A stretch of DNA of 64,000 nt, taken from assembly GCF_900103545.1 (NCBI RefSeq), contig NZ_FNHH01000002.1:124001-188000 (forward strand). The letters are read 5' to 3'. Each line of letters opens with the position of its first letter. The stretch's first letter is position 1. Source of the stretch: Daejeonella rubra (GTDB lineage Bacteria; Bacteroidota; Bacteroidia; Sphingobacteriales; Sphingobacteriaceae). The notes beneath the pieces are model-generated. The model saw only the letters and a list, made by a program, of their open reading frames with translations. It had not been told where the DNA came from and ran no database searches. Of the stretch, positions 16,649 to 26,018 are shown one piece after another. The translations under genes and the position numbers were made by a program.

Positions 16649-17983
16649 ATGTCCTCTATTCTTATCAAATCAGCAACTATTGTTAATGAAGGCAAAATAG
16701 TTGTTTCAGATGTGTTTGTAAAAAACGGTATCATCGAACAGATCGGTCCGAACCTTAGTCATCCTGCTGATAAGGAGATCAATGCTGAGGGGCTTCACCT
16801 TTTTCCGGGTTGTATCGATGATCAGGTCCATTTCAGAGAACCGGGATTAACACATAAGGCCGATATATTTACAGAAAGCAGGGCAGCAATTGCGGGAGGC
16901 ATCACCTCCTTCATGGAAATGCCAAATACGGTCCCCAATACCCTGACTCAGGAATTATTGGCTGATAAATATGCGATCGCTGCACGCACTTCCGCTGCCA
17001 ATTACTCCTTTTTTATGGGCGCCGGCAATGATAATCTGGAGGAAGTGTTGAAAACCGACCCGCATAATGTTTGTGGAATCAAGGTTTTTATGGGTTCTTC
17101 TACAGGCAATATGCTGGTAGATAATGAAAAGACTCTCGAGGGGATCTTCAGTCAGGCGCCGATACTTGTTGCCACACATTGCGAGGATGAAGCAACTATA
17201 CGTGCAAATGCAGAACGTTTTAAAGAACAATATGGTGATAATTTAAGCCCGGAAATGCATCCTCTGATTCGCAATGCTGAAGCTTGTTTTATTTCTTCTT
17301 CTTTTGCAGTCGGACTTGCAAAAAAGTATGATACTCGATTGCATATTCTGCATATTTCCACTGCCATCGAGACCTCATTATTCGATAATACTTTACCTCT
17401 GAATAAAAAAAGGATCACTGCTGAAGCTTGTATACATCATTTATGGTTTTCTGATGCCGATTATGCTGAAAAAGGAAACTGGATCAAGTGGAATCCTGCG
17501 GTTAAAACTGCTGCCGACCGGGAGGCTATTTTTCAGGCGGTTTTAGACGACCGGATCGATATAATAGCAACAGACCATGCGCCGCATACCATTGAGGAAA
17601 AATCACAAACCTACAGTAAAGCACCTTCCGGTGGCCCGCTTGTTCAGCATGCATTAATTGCGATGCTTGAATTTTATAAAAGAGGAAAGATCAGCCTGGA
17701 GAAAATAGCTGAAAAGATGGCTCATAGTCCGGCAATCTGTTTTCAGGTGGATAAACGTGGATTTGTTCGGGAAGGTTACTGGGCAGATCTGGTTCTGGTT
17801 GATCTGAATAAACCTTATGTGGTTAGCAGGGAAAATGTTTTATCAAAATGTGGCTGGAGCCCCTTTGAAGGTGAAGTATTTGGTTCAACCGTGATCAGTA
17901 CCATTGTTTCAGGTAATCTGGTATATGAAAATGGTCAGCTAAAGGATGGGATCTATGGAAAAAGATTGGCTTTTAACCGTTAG
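16649..17983 (+). CDS. pyrC: Dihydroorotase (class I)
   Basis: Cyclises carbamoyl aspartate to dihydroorotate in pyrimidine synthesis. The 444-residue amidohydrolase starts MSSILIKSATIVNEG; the frame is open to 16502 but the extra residues are unlike the family. It shows Lys145 for carbamylation in GIKVFMGS, His177 in THCEDE, His232/235 in LHILHIS, and Asp309 in ATDHAPHT. The N-terminal HxH motif reads DDQVHFREPG: the first His is Gln59, leaving only His61, with Arg63 kept. I believe this Gln form is common in Bacteroidota PyrC, but one metal ligand is missing. It is transcribed divergently from the helicase. Confidence 0.88.
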   Translation: MSSILIKSATIVNEGKIVVSDVFVKNGIIEQIGPNLSHPADKEINAEGLHLFPGCIDDQVHFREPGLTHKADIFTESRAAIAGGITSFMEMPNTVPNTLTQELLADKYAIAARTSAANYSFFMGAGNDNLEEVLKTDPHNVCGIKVFMGSSTGNMLVDNEKTLEGIFSQAPILVATHCEDEATIRANAERFKEQYGDNLSPEMHPLIRNAEACFISSSFAVGLAKKYDTRLHILHISTAIETSLFDNTLPLNKKRITAEACIHHLWFSDADYAEKGNWIKWNPAVKTAADREAIFQAVLDDRIDIIATDHAPHTIEEKSQTYSKAPSGGPLVQHALIAMLEFYKRGKISLEKIAEKMAHSPAICFQVDKRGFVREGYWADLVLVDLNKPYVVSRENVLSKCGWSPFEGEVFGSTVISTIVSGNLVYENGQLKDGIYGKRLAFNR

Positions 17984-18064
17984 AGGTTATAGTCGTCTTA
18001 TGTTTGTATGATATTGATTATCAGTAAATTTATTGCATAAGAAAGGGGTAATGATTAATTCGCG

Positions 18065-18130
18065 CCATTTCGATGAGCGAAATATTTATTCCTTTAAAGA
18101 ATAGAGTTGATGCGAGGAGAAATTCGTTGA
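18065..18130. repeat. Possible degenerate ATTTCG...GGAGAAAT intergenic element
   Basis: ATTTCG and CGAAAT form a 6-base-pair hairpin at 18067-18083, followed by TGCGAGGAGAAATTCG. It resembles a dispersed Bacteroidota repeat with ATTTCGA and GGAGAAAT arms. Only one copy is in the window, so the call rests on resemblance. Confidence 0.3.
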
Positions 18131-18160
18131 ATGGAACTGGAAATCAATAGATAAAATCCA

Positions 18161-18670
18161 TCATTCGGTCATCTGAAGACCTTTTTCCCTTAAAAACATA
18201 ATAAAATCACTTGCCGACTGGTCGGTGTATCCCACATGCCTTAACATGGAGATCACCTGCCCCCGATGAAATGTTGAATGGTTCATACAATGCAGAATGA
18301 TCTCCGCATTATTCTGGCTGAATTTCTTTCCTTTCAGGTTTATATATTCTGTGCTTTCCATGAAAAATTTTTCTTCCTGTGCACTTGCAAAATCTATAAA
18401 ATCACTTGAATTACGCCTGACCAATCCACATATACTGCCCAGGTTTCCGCCTATGTCAAGGTTGTGCATGTGAGGGATGTTTTCTCCGTTTAGACGGGCA
18501 AGCCAGGTTTGTTCGCCATCAGCAATATGCATGATTATCTTTTTGATCGTCATGTATTCATTCTGCTTATTGGCAGCTATATCCAGATCATCAATTCCTG
18601 CAAGATATTTGCACATTTTTTCATTTGCCCAATGGTTGTATTCGAGATAATTGATCAATAGTGATTTCAT
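18161..18670 (-). CDS. DinB family protein
   Basis: A 169-residue four-helix-bundle protein of the DinB/YfiT superfamily. Three histidines fit the metal triad: His13 in LEYNHWANEKM, a second in IMHIADGEQTW (about 49) and a third in MNHSTFHRGQVISMLR (about 130-134). Members are metal-dependent enzymes with varied roles, including thiol transfer and damage response. The gene is single and divergent from hscA. The actual reaction is unknown. Confidence 0.8.
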   Translation of the reverse strand: MKSLLINYLEYNHWANEKMCKYLAGIDDLDIAANKQNEYMTIKKIIMHIADGEQTWLARLNGENIPHMHNLDIGGNLGSICGLVRRNSSDFIDFASAQEEKFFMESTEYINLKGKKFSQNNAEIILHCMNHSTFHRGQVISMLRHVGYTDQSASDFIMFLREKGLQMTE

Positions 18671-18770
18671 AAACAGGCATATTGTTTATCTTAAATTTAC
18701 ACTATTTTCTGCTTATTGCCTTATCAAAAACTAATCGGATTGTAATAAAATATCAAATAGACTGGAATAG

Positions 18771-18801
18771 TTCTGTATTGAGACTAAACTCCCTACCTTT
18801 G
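18771..18801 (+). promoter_or_regulatory. Promoter of the hscA-like gene
   Basis: TACCTTTG (18794-18801) matches the Bacteroidota -7 box TAnnTTTG exactly. A weak TTCTG at 18771-18775 sits near the -33 position. The start codon follows 20 bases after the box. Confidence 0.6.
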
Positions 18802-18821
18802 CGGCTTGTTGAAAAGCGTTT

Positions 18822-20672
18822 ATGGCTAAAGTATCTATTAATATTGCAACCGGATCTGTACAGAAAGAGGAATTAATCGTTGGGATAGATCTTGGTACAA
18901 CCAATAGTTTGGTAGCATTTATTAACCCCGATGGTAATCCGCAGGTTATTAATGATACAGGAAAAGGGCTGCTGGTGCCTTCTGTAATACATTTCCAGCC
19001 AGATGGTAGTGTGATCGTTGGAAATGAAGCCAAAGAATTTCTAATCTCAGATCCACAAAATACCATCTTCTCTGTCAAGCGCTTATTAGGCCGTTCTTAC
19101 CAGGATATTGAAGCCCACAGCGGCTTGTTTTCATACAAAATCATTGATGATGATAGCGAAAGCCTGGTAAAGATCAATGTTGGCGATAAATATTATTCAC
19201 CCATTGAACTTTCTGGAATGATCCTGAAAGAGCTGAAAGAAAGGGCTGAGCATGCACTTAAAACTGCAGTTAACAGGGCAGTTATCACTGTTCCGGCCTA
19301 TTTCAATGATAGTCAGCGTCAGGCTACCCGCGATGCAGGTAAACTTGCAGGATTGGATGTTCTTAGAATCGTTAATGAACCAACAGCTGCTAGTTTAGCT
19401 TATGGTATCGGCCTTGATCCTGAAGAGGAAAAGATCATTGCTGTTTATGACCTGGGTGGTGGTACGTTTGATGTTTCAATCTTAAAGATCCAAAACGGAA
19501 TTTTTGAAGTTCTCTCGACCAATGGAGATACATTTTTAGGTGGCGATGATTTTGATCAGTTAATAGTTAATTATTGGGTAGAACAAAATCTGCTCCAGGA
19601 TACTATAAATGATTCTTCTTTGAATCAGGCTTTGCGTCTAAAGGCAGAGGAAGCAAAAAAAGCACTGACCACACAAAATCTTTTCAATGGTCTTGTTGGA
19701 GGTATTTCATGTGCAATAACTAAAATAAAATTTGAAGAACTCATCTCTTCTAAAGTTGATCAGACCATAAAATGTTGTAATAATGCATTGAAGGATGCAG
19801 GATTGGGCATTGCGGATATTCATGAAGTGGTAATGGTTGGTGGCTCAACACGCACTCCTCTGGTAAAACTGCGGGTAGCAGAATTTTTTCAAAAGGAAGT
19901 TCATGACCAGATCAATCCGGATGAGGTTGTGGCTTTGGGTGCTGCAATTCAATCGGATATTTTAGCCGGTAACCGGAAGGATATTTTATTACTTGATGTT
20001 ACTCCTCTCTCCTTAGGGATAGAAACAATGGGAGGGCTCATGGATGTGATCATCCCCAGAAATGCAAAGGTTCCTACTAAAGCCGGCAGGCAATATACCA
20101 CCTCCATCGATGGGCAGGTCAATATGAAAATTTCTGTTTATCAGGGAGAACGAGATCTGGTGAGCGAGAACAGGAAACTGGCTGAATTTGACCTGAAAGG
20201 GATCCCGGCAATGCCTGCAGGTTTTCCGAAAGTGGATATTAATTTCAAACTGAATGCAGATGGGATACTCACGGTTGAAGCGGTTGAATTACGTTCAGGT
20301 GTCAAGCAGGAAGTTGAAGTAAAACCAACTTATGGCTTAACCGACGCGGAAGTAGAGAAAATGCTGATCGATAGTGTTGAAAATGCCAGAGAGGATGTCA
20401 GCAAACGAATGCTGATTGAAGCCCGGACAGAGGGTGAGCAAATGGTTTATACTGTTGAGCGTTTCCTTTCCAAAAATCAGGAACAGGTGTCAGATCAGGA
20501 AATTATTGATACTCAGAATTTAATAGTAAACCTGAAAACTGCTCTTGGTTCCGGTGAAAAGGATCTCATATTGAAAAGCATTGACGAGTTGAATGAATTT
20601 ACCCGTCCTTTTGCAGAACGACTGATGAATACGGCAATATCATCTGCGATGAAGGGGAAGGCAATTGAGTAA
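18822..20672 (+). CDS. hscA: Hsp70-family chaperone, HscA-like
   Basis: ATP-dependent Hsp70 chaperone of 616 residues. The nucleotide-binding domain starts IVGIDLGTTNSLVA (about 20), with VITVPAYFNDSQRQATRDAG, YDLGGGTFDVSIL and MVGGSTRTPLVKLRV all intact. A substrate-binding domain follows (LLLDVTPLSLGIETMGG). Compared with DnaK it is shorter, starts with an extra ~17 residues (MAKVSINIATGSVQKEE), and lacks part of the nucleotide-domain helical region and the long C-terminal tail, as HscA does. HscA helps load Fe-S clusters with IscU and HscB; neither is here, but ferredoxin and iscX lie at 35.2-35.7 kb. A generic Hsp70 role is the alternative. Confidence 0.85.
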   Translation: MAKVSINIATGSVQKEELIVGIDLGTTNSLVAFINPDGNPQVINDTGKGLLVPSVIHFQPDGSVIVGNEAKEFLISDPQNTIFSVKRLLGRSYQDIEAHSGLFSYKIIDDDSESLVKINVGDKYYSPIELSGMILKELKERAEHALKTAVNRAVITVPAYFNDSQRQATRDAGKLAGLDVLRIVNEPTAASLAYGIGLDPEEEKIIAVYDLGGGTFDVSILKIQNGIFEVLSTNGDTFLGGDDFDQLIVNYWVEQNLLQDTINDSSLNQALRLKAEEAKKALTTQNLFNGLVGGISCAITKIKFEELISSKVDQTIKCCNNALKDAGLGIADIHEVVMVGGSTRTPLVKLRVAEFFQKEVHDQINPDEVVALGAAIQSDILAGNRKDILLLDVTPLSLGIETMGGLMDVIIPRNAKVPTKAGRQYTTSIDGQVNMKISVYQGERDLVSENRKLAEFDLKGIPAMPAGFPKVDINFKLNADGILTVEAVELRSGVKQEVEVKPTYGLTDAEVEKMLIDSVENAREDVSKRMLIEARTEGEQMVYTVERFLSKNQEQVSDQEIIDTQNLIVNLKTALGSGEKDLILKSIDELNEFTRPFAERLMNTAISSAMKGKAIE

Positions 20673-20678
20673 ATGCAG

Positions 20679-20767
20679 GTAGTCTGTTGTCAGTTGTCTG
20701 ATGAGATAGTGCTAATTTGGGAATCAATAATCATTGTCTTGAATTCTGACTCTTGGCTCTTAGTTCC
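20679..20767. repeat. Heptamer repeat remnants before the TPR gene
   Basis: Two runs keep a 7-base period: GTAGTCT, GTTGTCA, GTTGTCT, GATGAGA at 20679-20706, and TGAATTC, TGACTCT, TGGCTCT, TAGTTCC at 20740-20767. They are more decayed than the arrays at 35759 and 56063. Confidence 0.5.
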
Positions 20768-20809
20768 ATTATTAATGTTGAATAATTAAACCATTTCGGA
20801 GGTTTTTCT

Positions 20810-21952
20810 ATGAGAATCATCTTATTGATAGCCATTTTACTTCTTTCACTGAAGGGTTCTGCCCAGAATACAGCTTCGGATAATTTGCTGATACTCGAGC
20901 TTTTGCAGAATCAGCGATATGATGAAGCTTCCGATTATCTCAAAAAGGTATATCCTGAACCTCTAAAAGACATAAAAATATTATCCCGTATCGGCTATAG
21001 CCTTCGAATGGCTGGTAAATTGTCTGAAGCTGAAACTTATTATGAGCGTATCCTGGAACAGGATCCGGCAGAAATTTCATCTCTTTTCAGTATGGCCGGG
21101 ATCAGTCAGCGGAAAGGTAATTTTTTGAAAGCAAAGGAATATTACAAGCAAATATTGGCGGTCGACAGCACCAATTTTTCTGTTTATAAACAGTTAAGCG
21201 ACATGATCGAGTCGTCGGAAGGCTTGCTTTTTGCAACTGCCTACCTTCAGAAAGCAAACAGCCTTAACCCGGCTGATGGAGATATTGCGTACAGCTATTC
21301 AAAGGTCCTGAAAGATCTTAAACAATATGATTCAGCAGCCAAAGTATTGGATGAGGCTATTCGCTCTGATTCCACAAATCTGATCCTGCTGAGAGGAAAG
21401 ACAGAGCTGGCTTATGCCATAAAAGACTGGAATGTGGTGATTGACATGTCTGGTTTAATTATTAAGGATGGTGACCGAAGTGCCAATATTCTTAAGATGC
21501 TGGGTGAAGCATATTATTCCATTGGTAAATATCAGCAGGCAATAGACATACTTCAGGGTTTGGAAGCAAATGATATGAAGACAGAGTCTACCTTGTATTT
21601 CATTGCTATGAGCTATAAGAATCTCAAAAACTTTAATAAGGCTGTAGAATACCTCAATAAAACAATAAGTGAATCTGTTTCACCAAATACCTCAGGTTAT
21701 TATGCCCAGATGGGTCTAGTTCAGGAGACAAATAAACAGATCAGGCAGGCATTGGAAGCATATCAGAAAAGTTTATTTTTTGAAAATAAACCATTAACAC
21801 TTTATTCAATGGCATTGATCTATGATCAAAAATTGAAGCAAAGTAAATCTGCACTGACCTATTATAAGAGGTATATCAATTCAAAACCTCCATCATCTCA
21901 GAAGTCGTATATTGAGTATAGTGAATACAGGATCACCGAACTGAGTAAATAA
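20810..21952 (+). CDS. Exported tetratricopeptide-repeat protein
   Basis: A 380-residue protein with an N-terminal signal peptide (MRIILLIAILLLSLKGSAQ) and about nine TPR units from residue 25 to the end. Clear examples are LSRIGYSLRMAGKLSEAETYYERIL and AQMGLVQETNKQIRQALEAYQKS. It is probably a periplasmic or outer-membrane-associated scaffold. It has a good Shine-Dalgarno (GGAGG, 11 bases before the ATG), unusual here. A hairpin terminator follows at once. The partner is unknown. Confidence 0.85.
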   Translation: MRIILLIAILLLSLKGSAQNTASDNLLILELLQNQRYDEASDYLKKVYPEPLKDIKILSRIGYSLRMAGKLSEAETYYERILEQDPAEISSLFSMAGISQRKGNFLKAKEYYKQILAVDSTNFSVYKQLSDMIESSEGLLFATAYLQKANSLNPADGDIAYSYSKVLKDLKQYDSAAKVLDEAIRSDSTNLILLRGKTELAYAIKDWNVVIDMSGLIIKDGDRSANILKMLGEAYYSIGKYQQAIDILQGLEANDMKTESTLYFIAMSYKNLKNFNKAVEYLNKTISESVSPNTSGYYAQMGLVQETNKQIRQALEAYQKSLFFENKPLTLYSMALIYDQKLKQSKSALTYYKRYINSKPPSSQKSYIEYSEYRITELSK

Positions 21953-21996
21953 ATATATCCGACGACTCATAGCCATCGGATATATTTTGTTTTTCT
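21953..21996 (+). terminator. Terminator after the TPR gene
   Basis: ATATATCCGA (21953-21962) pairs with TCGGATATAT (21976-21985), followed by TTTTGTTTTT. It starts directly after the stop codon. Confidence 0.8.
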
Positions 21997-22082
21997 CATT
22001 AGATATATTTTCCGGCGATTTCACCTGATTGTTATCGCTAGAGTATCGTTGTTACCTATCAATCATCATTGCAAGCTCAAAA

Positions 22083-22394
22083 CTAGTTCTTCGAACCGCC
22101 TTCCATAGCTTCCCTTATCGTTTCCTGCTCTTTTAAAGCTTCAATGTTGTTTTTCTTGCCGTATGTATCTTTAGCTTCTTCAAAACTGCTTAAGATCTCA
22201 GCGATTTTATCGAGGTTATCTGCAACATTTTGATGCATTGCAGGAAGAATGCGCTCAAGAGTCTTATTTCCAAGGTCGAAATTGTCGATCTCTATTTTTC
22301 CGATCTTTTGTACGATAGCAGTCTGACTGTTTTTCAGATCTTCCAGTTCGTTCGTGATCTTCTCCATCAACTCAAATTTTTTCAACTTATCCAT
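22083..22394 (-). CDS. Small charged coiled-coil-like protein, unknown
   Basis: A 103-residue, charged, probably all-helical protein without signal peptide or membrane segment. Heptad-like hydrophobic spacing in LMEKITNELEDLKNSQTAIV and LDKIAEILSSFEEA suggests a coiled coil. No family is recognised. It has its own region between the TPR gene and ribE, and a weak heptamer-like stretch (22405-22436) sits in its leader. Confidence 0.65.
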   Translation of the reverse strand: MDKLKKFELMEKITNELEDLKNSQTAIVQKIGKIEIDNFDLGNKTLERILPAMHQNVADNLDKIAEILSSFEEAKDTYGKKNNIEALKEQETIREAMEGGSKN

Positions 22395-22570
22395 AATATT
22401 TTTTAATTGTTAATTACAACTATCATTTACAATTATGCTGCCACGAAGTTTTTTTAAGAATAAAAAAGAAGCTTTATAGAAAATTAAGGCATTAGAATTT
22501 AAATTCTCAGCAAGAATTCCGGGTGTGAAAAAGAGGGCTAATGCTTGTTAATATTGCTTAAGGGTAATTT

Positions 22571-23155
22571 TTACTGTTTCATTAAACGCGCAACGTACTT
22601 TCCAATAATATCAAATTCAAGATTTACCGTATCGCCTGTTTTTATCTGTTGCATATTGGTATGCTCGTAGGTATAGGGTATAATGGATACAGAAAAGGAA
22701 TTTTCTTTGGAGTTTACTACTGTCAAACTAATACCATTGACGCAAATTGATCCTTTTTCAACAGTAACATTGCCGGTTGACGAGTCATAGCTGAATGTGT
22801 ATTCCCAGCTTCCTGCCATCTCATTTGCTCCGGTACAGCTTCCGGTTTGATCTACATGTCCCTGTACAATATGCCCGTCAAGACGCCCATTCATTTGCAT
22901 GCAGCGTTCCATATTGATCAGATCACCTACTTTAAGTTTACCAAGATTGGATTTGTTCAGGGTTTCTGATACAGCTGTAACAGTATGTGTTCCATCAGCC
23001 AAAGCTACAACAGTTAAACAGACACCATTATGTGCAACTGACTGATCAATTTTTAATTCATTTGAAATATCTGATTCAATAACCAGATGCAGGTTATCCT
23101 GATCTTTTTGGAGATCAACAACTTTACCTATTGTTTCTATTATGCCTGTAAACAT
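22571..23155 (-). CDS. ribE: Riboflavin synthase, alpha subunit
   Basis: Converts two 6,7-dimethyl-8-ribityllumazine molecules into riboflavin. The protein has 194 residues from the ATG at 23155, which gives the conserved start MFTGIIETIGKV; the longer frame to 23203 overlaps accC. The two lumazine-binding barrels are visible: VAHNGVCLTVV in the first, and LDGHIVQGHVDQTG then GSICVNGISLTVV in the second. It starts 20 bases after the accC stop, so the pair is probably co-transcribed. No FMN riboswitch is seen. Confidence 0.94.
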   Translation of the reverse strand: MFTGIIETIGKVVDLQKDQDNLHLVIESDISNELKIDQSVAHNGVCLTVVALADGTHTVTAVSETLNKSNLGKLKVGDLINMERCMQMNGRLDGHIVQGHVDQTGSCTGANEMAGSWEYTFSYDSSTGNVTVEKGSICVNGISLTVVNSKENSFSVSIIPYTYEHTNMQQIKTGDTVNLEFDIIGKYVARLMKQ

Positions 23156-23175
23156 TCTTGAGTCTGAAATTGTAT

Positions 23176-24660
23176 TTAATATTCTTTCCTGTTTTTCTTC
23201 CATTGAGAATGCACCTGATTAACTTCATTGCCCTTTGCGACATTGTTTTTTGATTCCATGAAGGAGGAACCGATCAAAGCCGCTATCATCGCTTCTTCTT
23301 CATCATCCTTTGTCAAGTGTTCGGGAAGAAAATACTTGCCGACAAAATGAGTGTCAAAATTTCCTGATACAAAAGCCTCATGCTGCATTACAAATTTCCC
23401 GAATGCCAATGTAGTTTGAATTCCGGTGATCTGGTATTCATCAATTGCCCGGATCATTCGTTCAATGGCCTCTGTCCGATCTTTCCCATAACTTACCAGT
23501 TTGGCAATCATGGGATCATAATAGATCGGAATATCCATGCCCTGCTCAAAACCATCATCCACACGAATTCCAGGCCCTTTTGGGGTAATATAGGTTTGTA
23601 AATTACCAATATCAGGAAGGAAGTTGTTTGCGGGATCTTCAGCATATACTCTTACTTCAATGGCATGGCCTTTTATCTTCAGATCATCCTGTGTAAAACT
23701 TAAAGGCTCTCCGCACGCAATTCGAATTTGCTCTTTCACCAGGTCAATGCCAGTGATCATTTCCGTTACGGGATGTTCCACCTGCAGGCGTGTGTTCATC
23801 TCAAGAAAGAAAAAATCGAGATTTTCATCCAGGATGAACTCAACAGTTCCTGCACCAGTGTAGTTACATGCACGCGCGGCGTTTACCGCACTTTCACCCA
23901 TTTTCTGTCTTAATTCCTCAGTAAGAATCGAAGATGGTGCTTCTTCTATCACCTTTTGATGCCTTCTTTGTACTGAGCAATCACGCTCAAAAAGATGGAC
24001 AATATTGCCATAGTTGTCTCCCAGAATCTGAATTTCGATATGTCTTGGCGAAGAAACATAGCGTTCTATGAAAACAGAACCGTCACCAAAGGCTGATGTT
24101 GCTTCAGATACAGCAAGATCCATTTGCTCGATAAAATCAGATGCCTTTTCTACGATCCTCATTCCTTTGCCGCCACCGCCTGCCGCAGCTTTGATAAGAA
24201 TGGGAAAGCCAATTTCAATGGCTCTGTTCTGTGCCACATCAATGTCTGTAACTGCTTCCTCTGTGCCGGGAACCATCGGTATATTATAGGTCAGAGCCGC
24301 AGCTTTCGCAGATAACTTATTACCCATGATCTCCATTGCTTCAGGCGATGGCCCGATAAGGATTAGTCCTGCTGCTTTAACCTGTCTGGCAAATGCAGCA
24401 TTTTCTGATAAAAATCCATAACCGGGATGGATTCCCTCTGCACCTGTTTTCAGGCAGGCCTCAATGATCTTTTCTCCTGACAAATAGGACTGGGCAGAAG
24501 GTGCAGGACCAATGCAGATTGCTTCATCAGCATATCTGACATGCAGTGCATTGCGATCAGCTTCCGAGAATACTGCAACAGTTTTGATGCCCATTTCACG
24601 CGCAGAACGCATTACACGAAGGGCTATTTCTCCCCTGTTGGCTATCAGAATTTTTTCCAT
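23176..24660 (-). CDS. accC: Biotin carboxylase subunit (acetyl-CoA carboxylase type)
   Basis: ATP-dependent carboxylation of the biotin carried by BCCP. The 494-residue protein has the N-terminal fold KILIANRGEIALRVMRSA, the ATP-grasp glycine loop KAAAGGGGKGMRIV (about 157-170), FERDCSVQRRHQKVIEEAPS, and the catalytic EMNTRLQVEHPVTE. It is about 45 residues longer than E. coli AccC, with a charged tail (about 450-494). No accB or carboxyltransferase gene is adjacent, so it could serve acetyl-CoA or propionyl-CoA carboxylase. It is followed by ribE. Confidence 0.92.
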   Translation of the reverse strand: MEKILIANRGEIALRVMRSAREMGIKTVAVFSEADRNALHVRYADEAICIGPAPSAQSYLSGEKIIEACLKTGAEGIHPGYGFLSENAAFARQVKAAGLILIGPSPEAMEIMGNKLSAKAAALTYNIPMVPGTEEAVTDIDVAQNRAIEIGFPILIKAAAGGGGKGMRIVEKASDFIEQMDLAVSEATSAFGDGSVFIERYVSSPRHIEIQILGDNYGNIVHLFERDCSVQRRHQKVIEEAPSSILTEELRQKMGESAVNAARACNYTGAGTVEFILDENLDFFFLEMNTRLQVEHPVTEMITGIDLVKEQIRIACGEPLSFTQDDLKIKGHAIEVRVYAEDPANNFLPDIGNLQTYITPKGPGIRVDDGFEQGMDIPIYYDPMIAKLVSYGKDRTEAIERMIRAIDEYQITGIQTTLAFGKFVMQHEAFVSGNFDTHFVGKYFLPEHLTKDDEEEAMIAALIGSSFMESKNNVAKGNEVNQVHSQWKKNRKEY

Positions 24661-24753
24661 TTATGCTTGTAATTTTAGATCGCCTGCAAGAAAGGCAAAT
24701 TCTGCATTATTATTATGCTGACAATGTCATTTTAAGTATTGTAAACCCAATCC

Positions 24754-25788
24754 TTAGTGAATTTTCTTTAAGGTTTGTACGGTATAATCGATCATCGCAT
24801 CGTTGATATCCAGGTGGGTAACAAAACGGATCATCTGCTTACCGAAGGTGTTACACTTGATACCATAATGACTTAATTTCTCAACGAATTCTTCCGGATC
24901 GTGCTTTTCATCAAGCTCAAAGATCACAATATTGGTATCAGCCGGCATGCAGCTTTTAACATAAGGTAAACTCTGTAAAGTGTCAGCAAGGATCTTAGCA
25001 TTTTTATGATCGTCTTTCAACCTGTTAATATGGTGATCCAGGGCATATATTCCTGCAGCAGCAAGAAATCCTGCCTGACGCCAGCCTCCACCAAATACTT
25101 TACGGATGCGTTTGGCTTTATAGATAGTTTCTTTACTTCCCAAAAGAACTGAACCTACCGGTGCTCCAAGGCCTTTTGAAAGACAAACAGAAATACCATC
25201 GAACATCCTTCCATATTCTTTAGGATCATCGCCTGTTTCTGCCAGTGCATTAAAAATTCTTGCCCCATCAAGATGAAGGCTCATGTTTTTCAGGCGGCAT
25301 AAATGATAGATCGGCTCAATTTGATCCAGCGTGTAAAAGCTTCCTCCTCCACGATTTACAGTGTTTTCAAGTACTACAAGGGTGCTTTTAGGGTAATGCA
25401 CATTATCAGGATTGACATGCGGTTCTATCAGGTCAGCATTCAAACGGCCACGGTCGCCATACAATAAACGGACAGATGCGGAAGAATTGAAGGCAATGCC
25501 TCCACCTTCATAACGGTACACATGGGCAGTTTCATCACAAATTACCTCATCCATCGGATTGGTAAAGCATTTAATCCCTATTTGGTTGGTCATGGTGCCC
25601 GAGGGACAAAACAAAGCGTCTTCCATACCAAAAAGGTCTGAGAGCTTGTCCTGGAGTGCATTTACAGTCTCATCTTCTCCAAATACATCATCACCAACTT
25701 TTGCGCTGTACATAGCTTCCAGCATTCCGGCAGTTGGCCGGGTAACCGTATCACTGCGCAGGTCTACGATCATTTTATTCTCATTCAT
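24754..25788 (-). CDS. Low-specificity threonine aldolase (PLP enzyme)
   Basis: Fold-type I PLP enzyme that splits threonine or allo-threonine into glycine and acetaldehyde. The 344-residue protein opens with VDLRSDTVTRPTAGM, the family signature. The PLP lysine is Lys205 in CLSKGLGAPVGS, and the cofactor-binding Asp is in LHLDGARIFNA. The ring-stacking His is in DETAHVYRYE. Length is typical. Stereochemistry (L or D/L-allo) cannot be told. It stands alone, divergent from the GlcNAc-kinase-like gene. Confidence 0.92.
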   Translation of the reverse strand: MNENKMIVDLRSDTVTRPTAGMLEAMYSAKVGDDVFGEDETVNALQDKLSDLFGMEDALFCPSGTMTNQIGIKCFTNPMDEVICDETAHVYRYEGGGIAFNSSASVRLLYGDRGRLNADLIEPHVNPDNVHYPKSTLVVLENTVNRGGGSFYTLDQIEPIYHLCRLKNMSLHLDGARIFNALAETGDDPKEYGRMFDGISVCLSKGLGAPVGSVLLGSKETIYKAKRIRKVFGGGWRQAGFLAAAGIYALDHHINRLKDDHKNAKILADTLQSLPYVKSCMPADTNIVIFELDEKHDPEEFVEKLSHYGIKCNTFGKQMIRFVTHLDINDAMIDYTVQTLKKIH

Positions 25789-26018
25789 GCCTAAAATTAG
25801 ATTTTATCCTTGTTATCCGGAATTTTTTTGTTGTAATATGTATGAAGGGTTTAAATTTAAATCTGTTTTTTGAAGTTATATGCAGAAATAATGATTTTCA
25901 GGTGTGGCTGCTTAGTTTATTTATACATTTAAGAGAATTTCATTTTATTAATATTGCAAAGTGTTTTATTGACAATAAGTATTAATTCATACATTTAACT
26001 TTTTATTATAAAATATTT

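Noticed and set aside
18680..18704. Third copy of the TAGTGT/ACACTA operator between dinB and hscA
   Set aside because: ACACTA is present but the left half is TATTGT and the spacing is four bases longer, so it does not match the other two.
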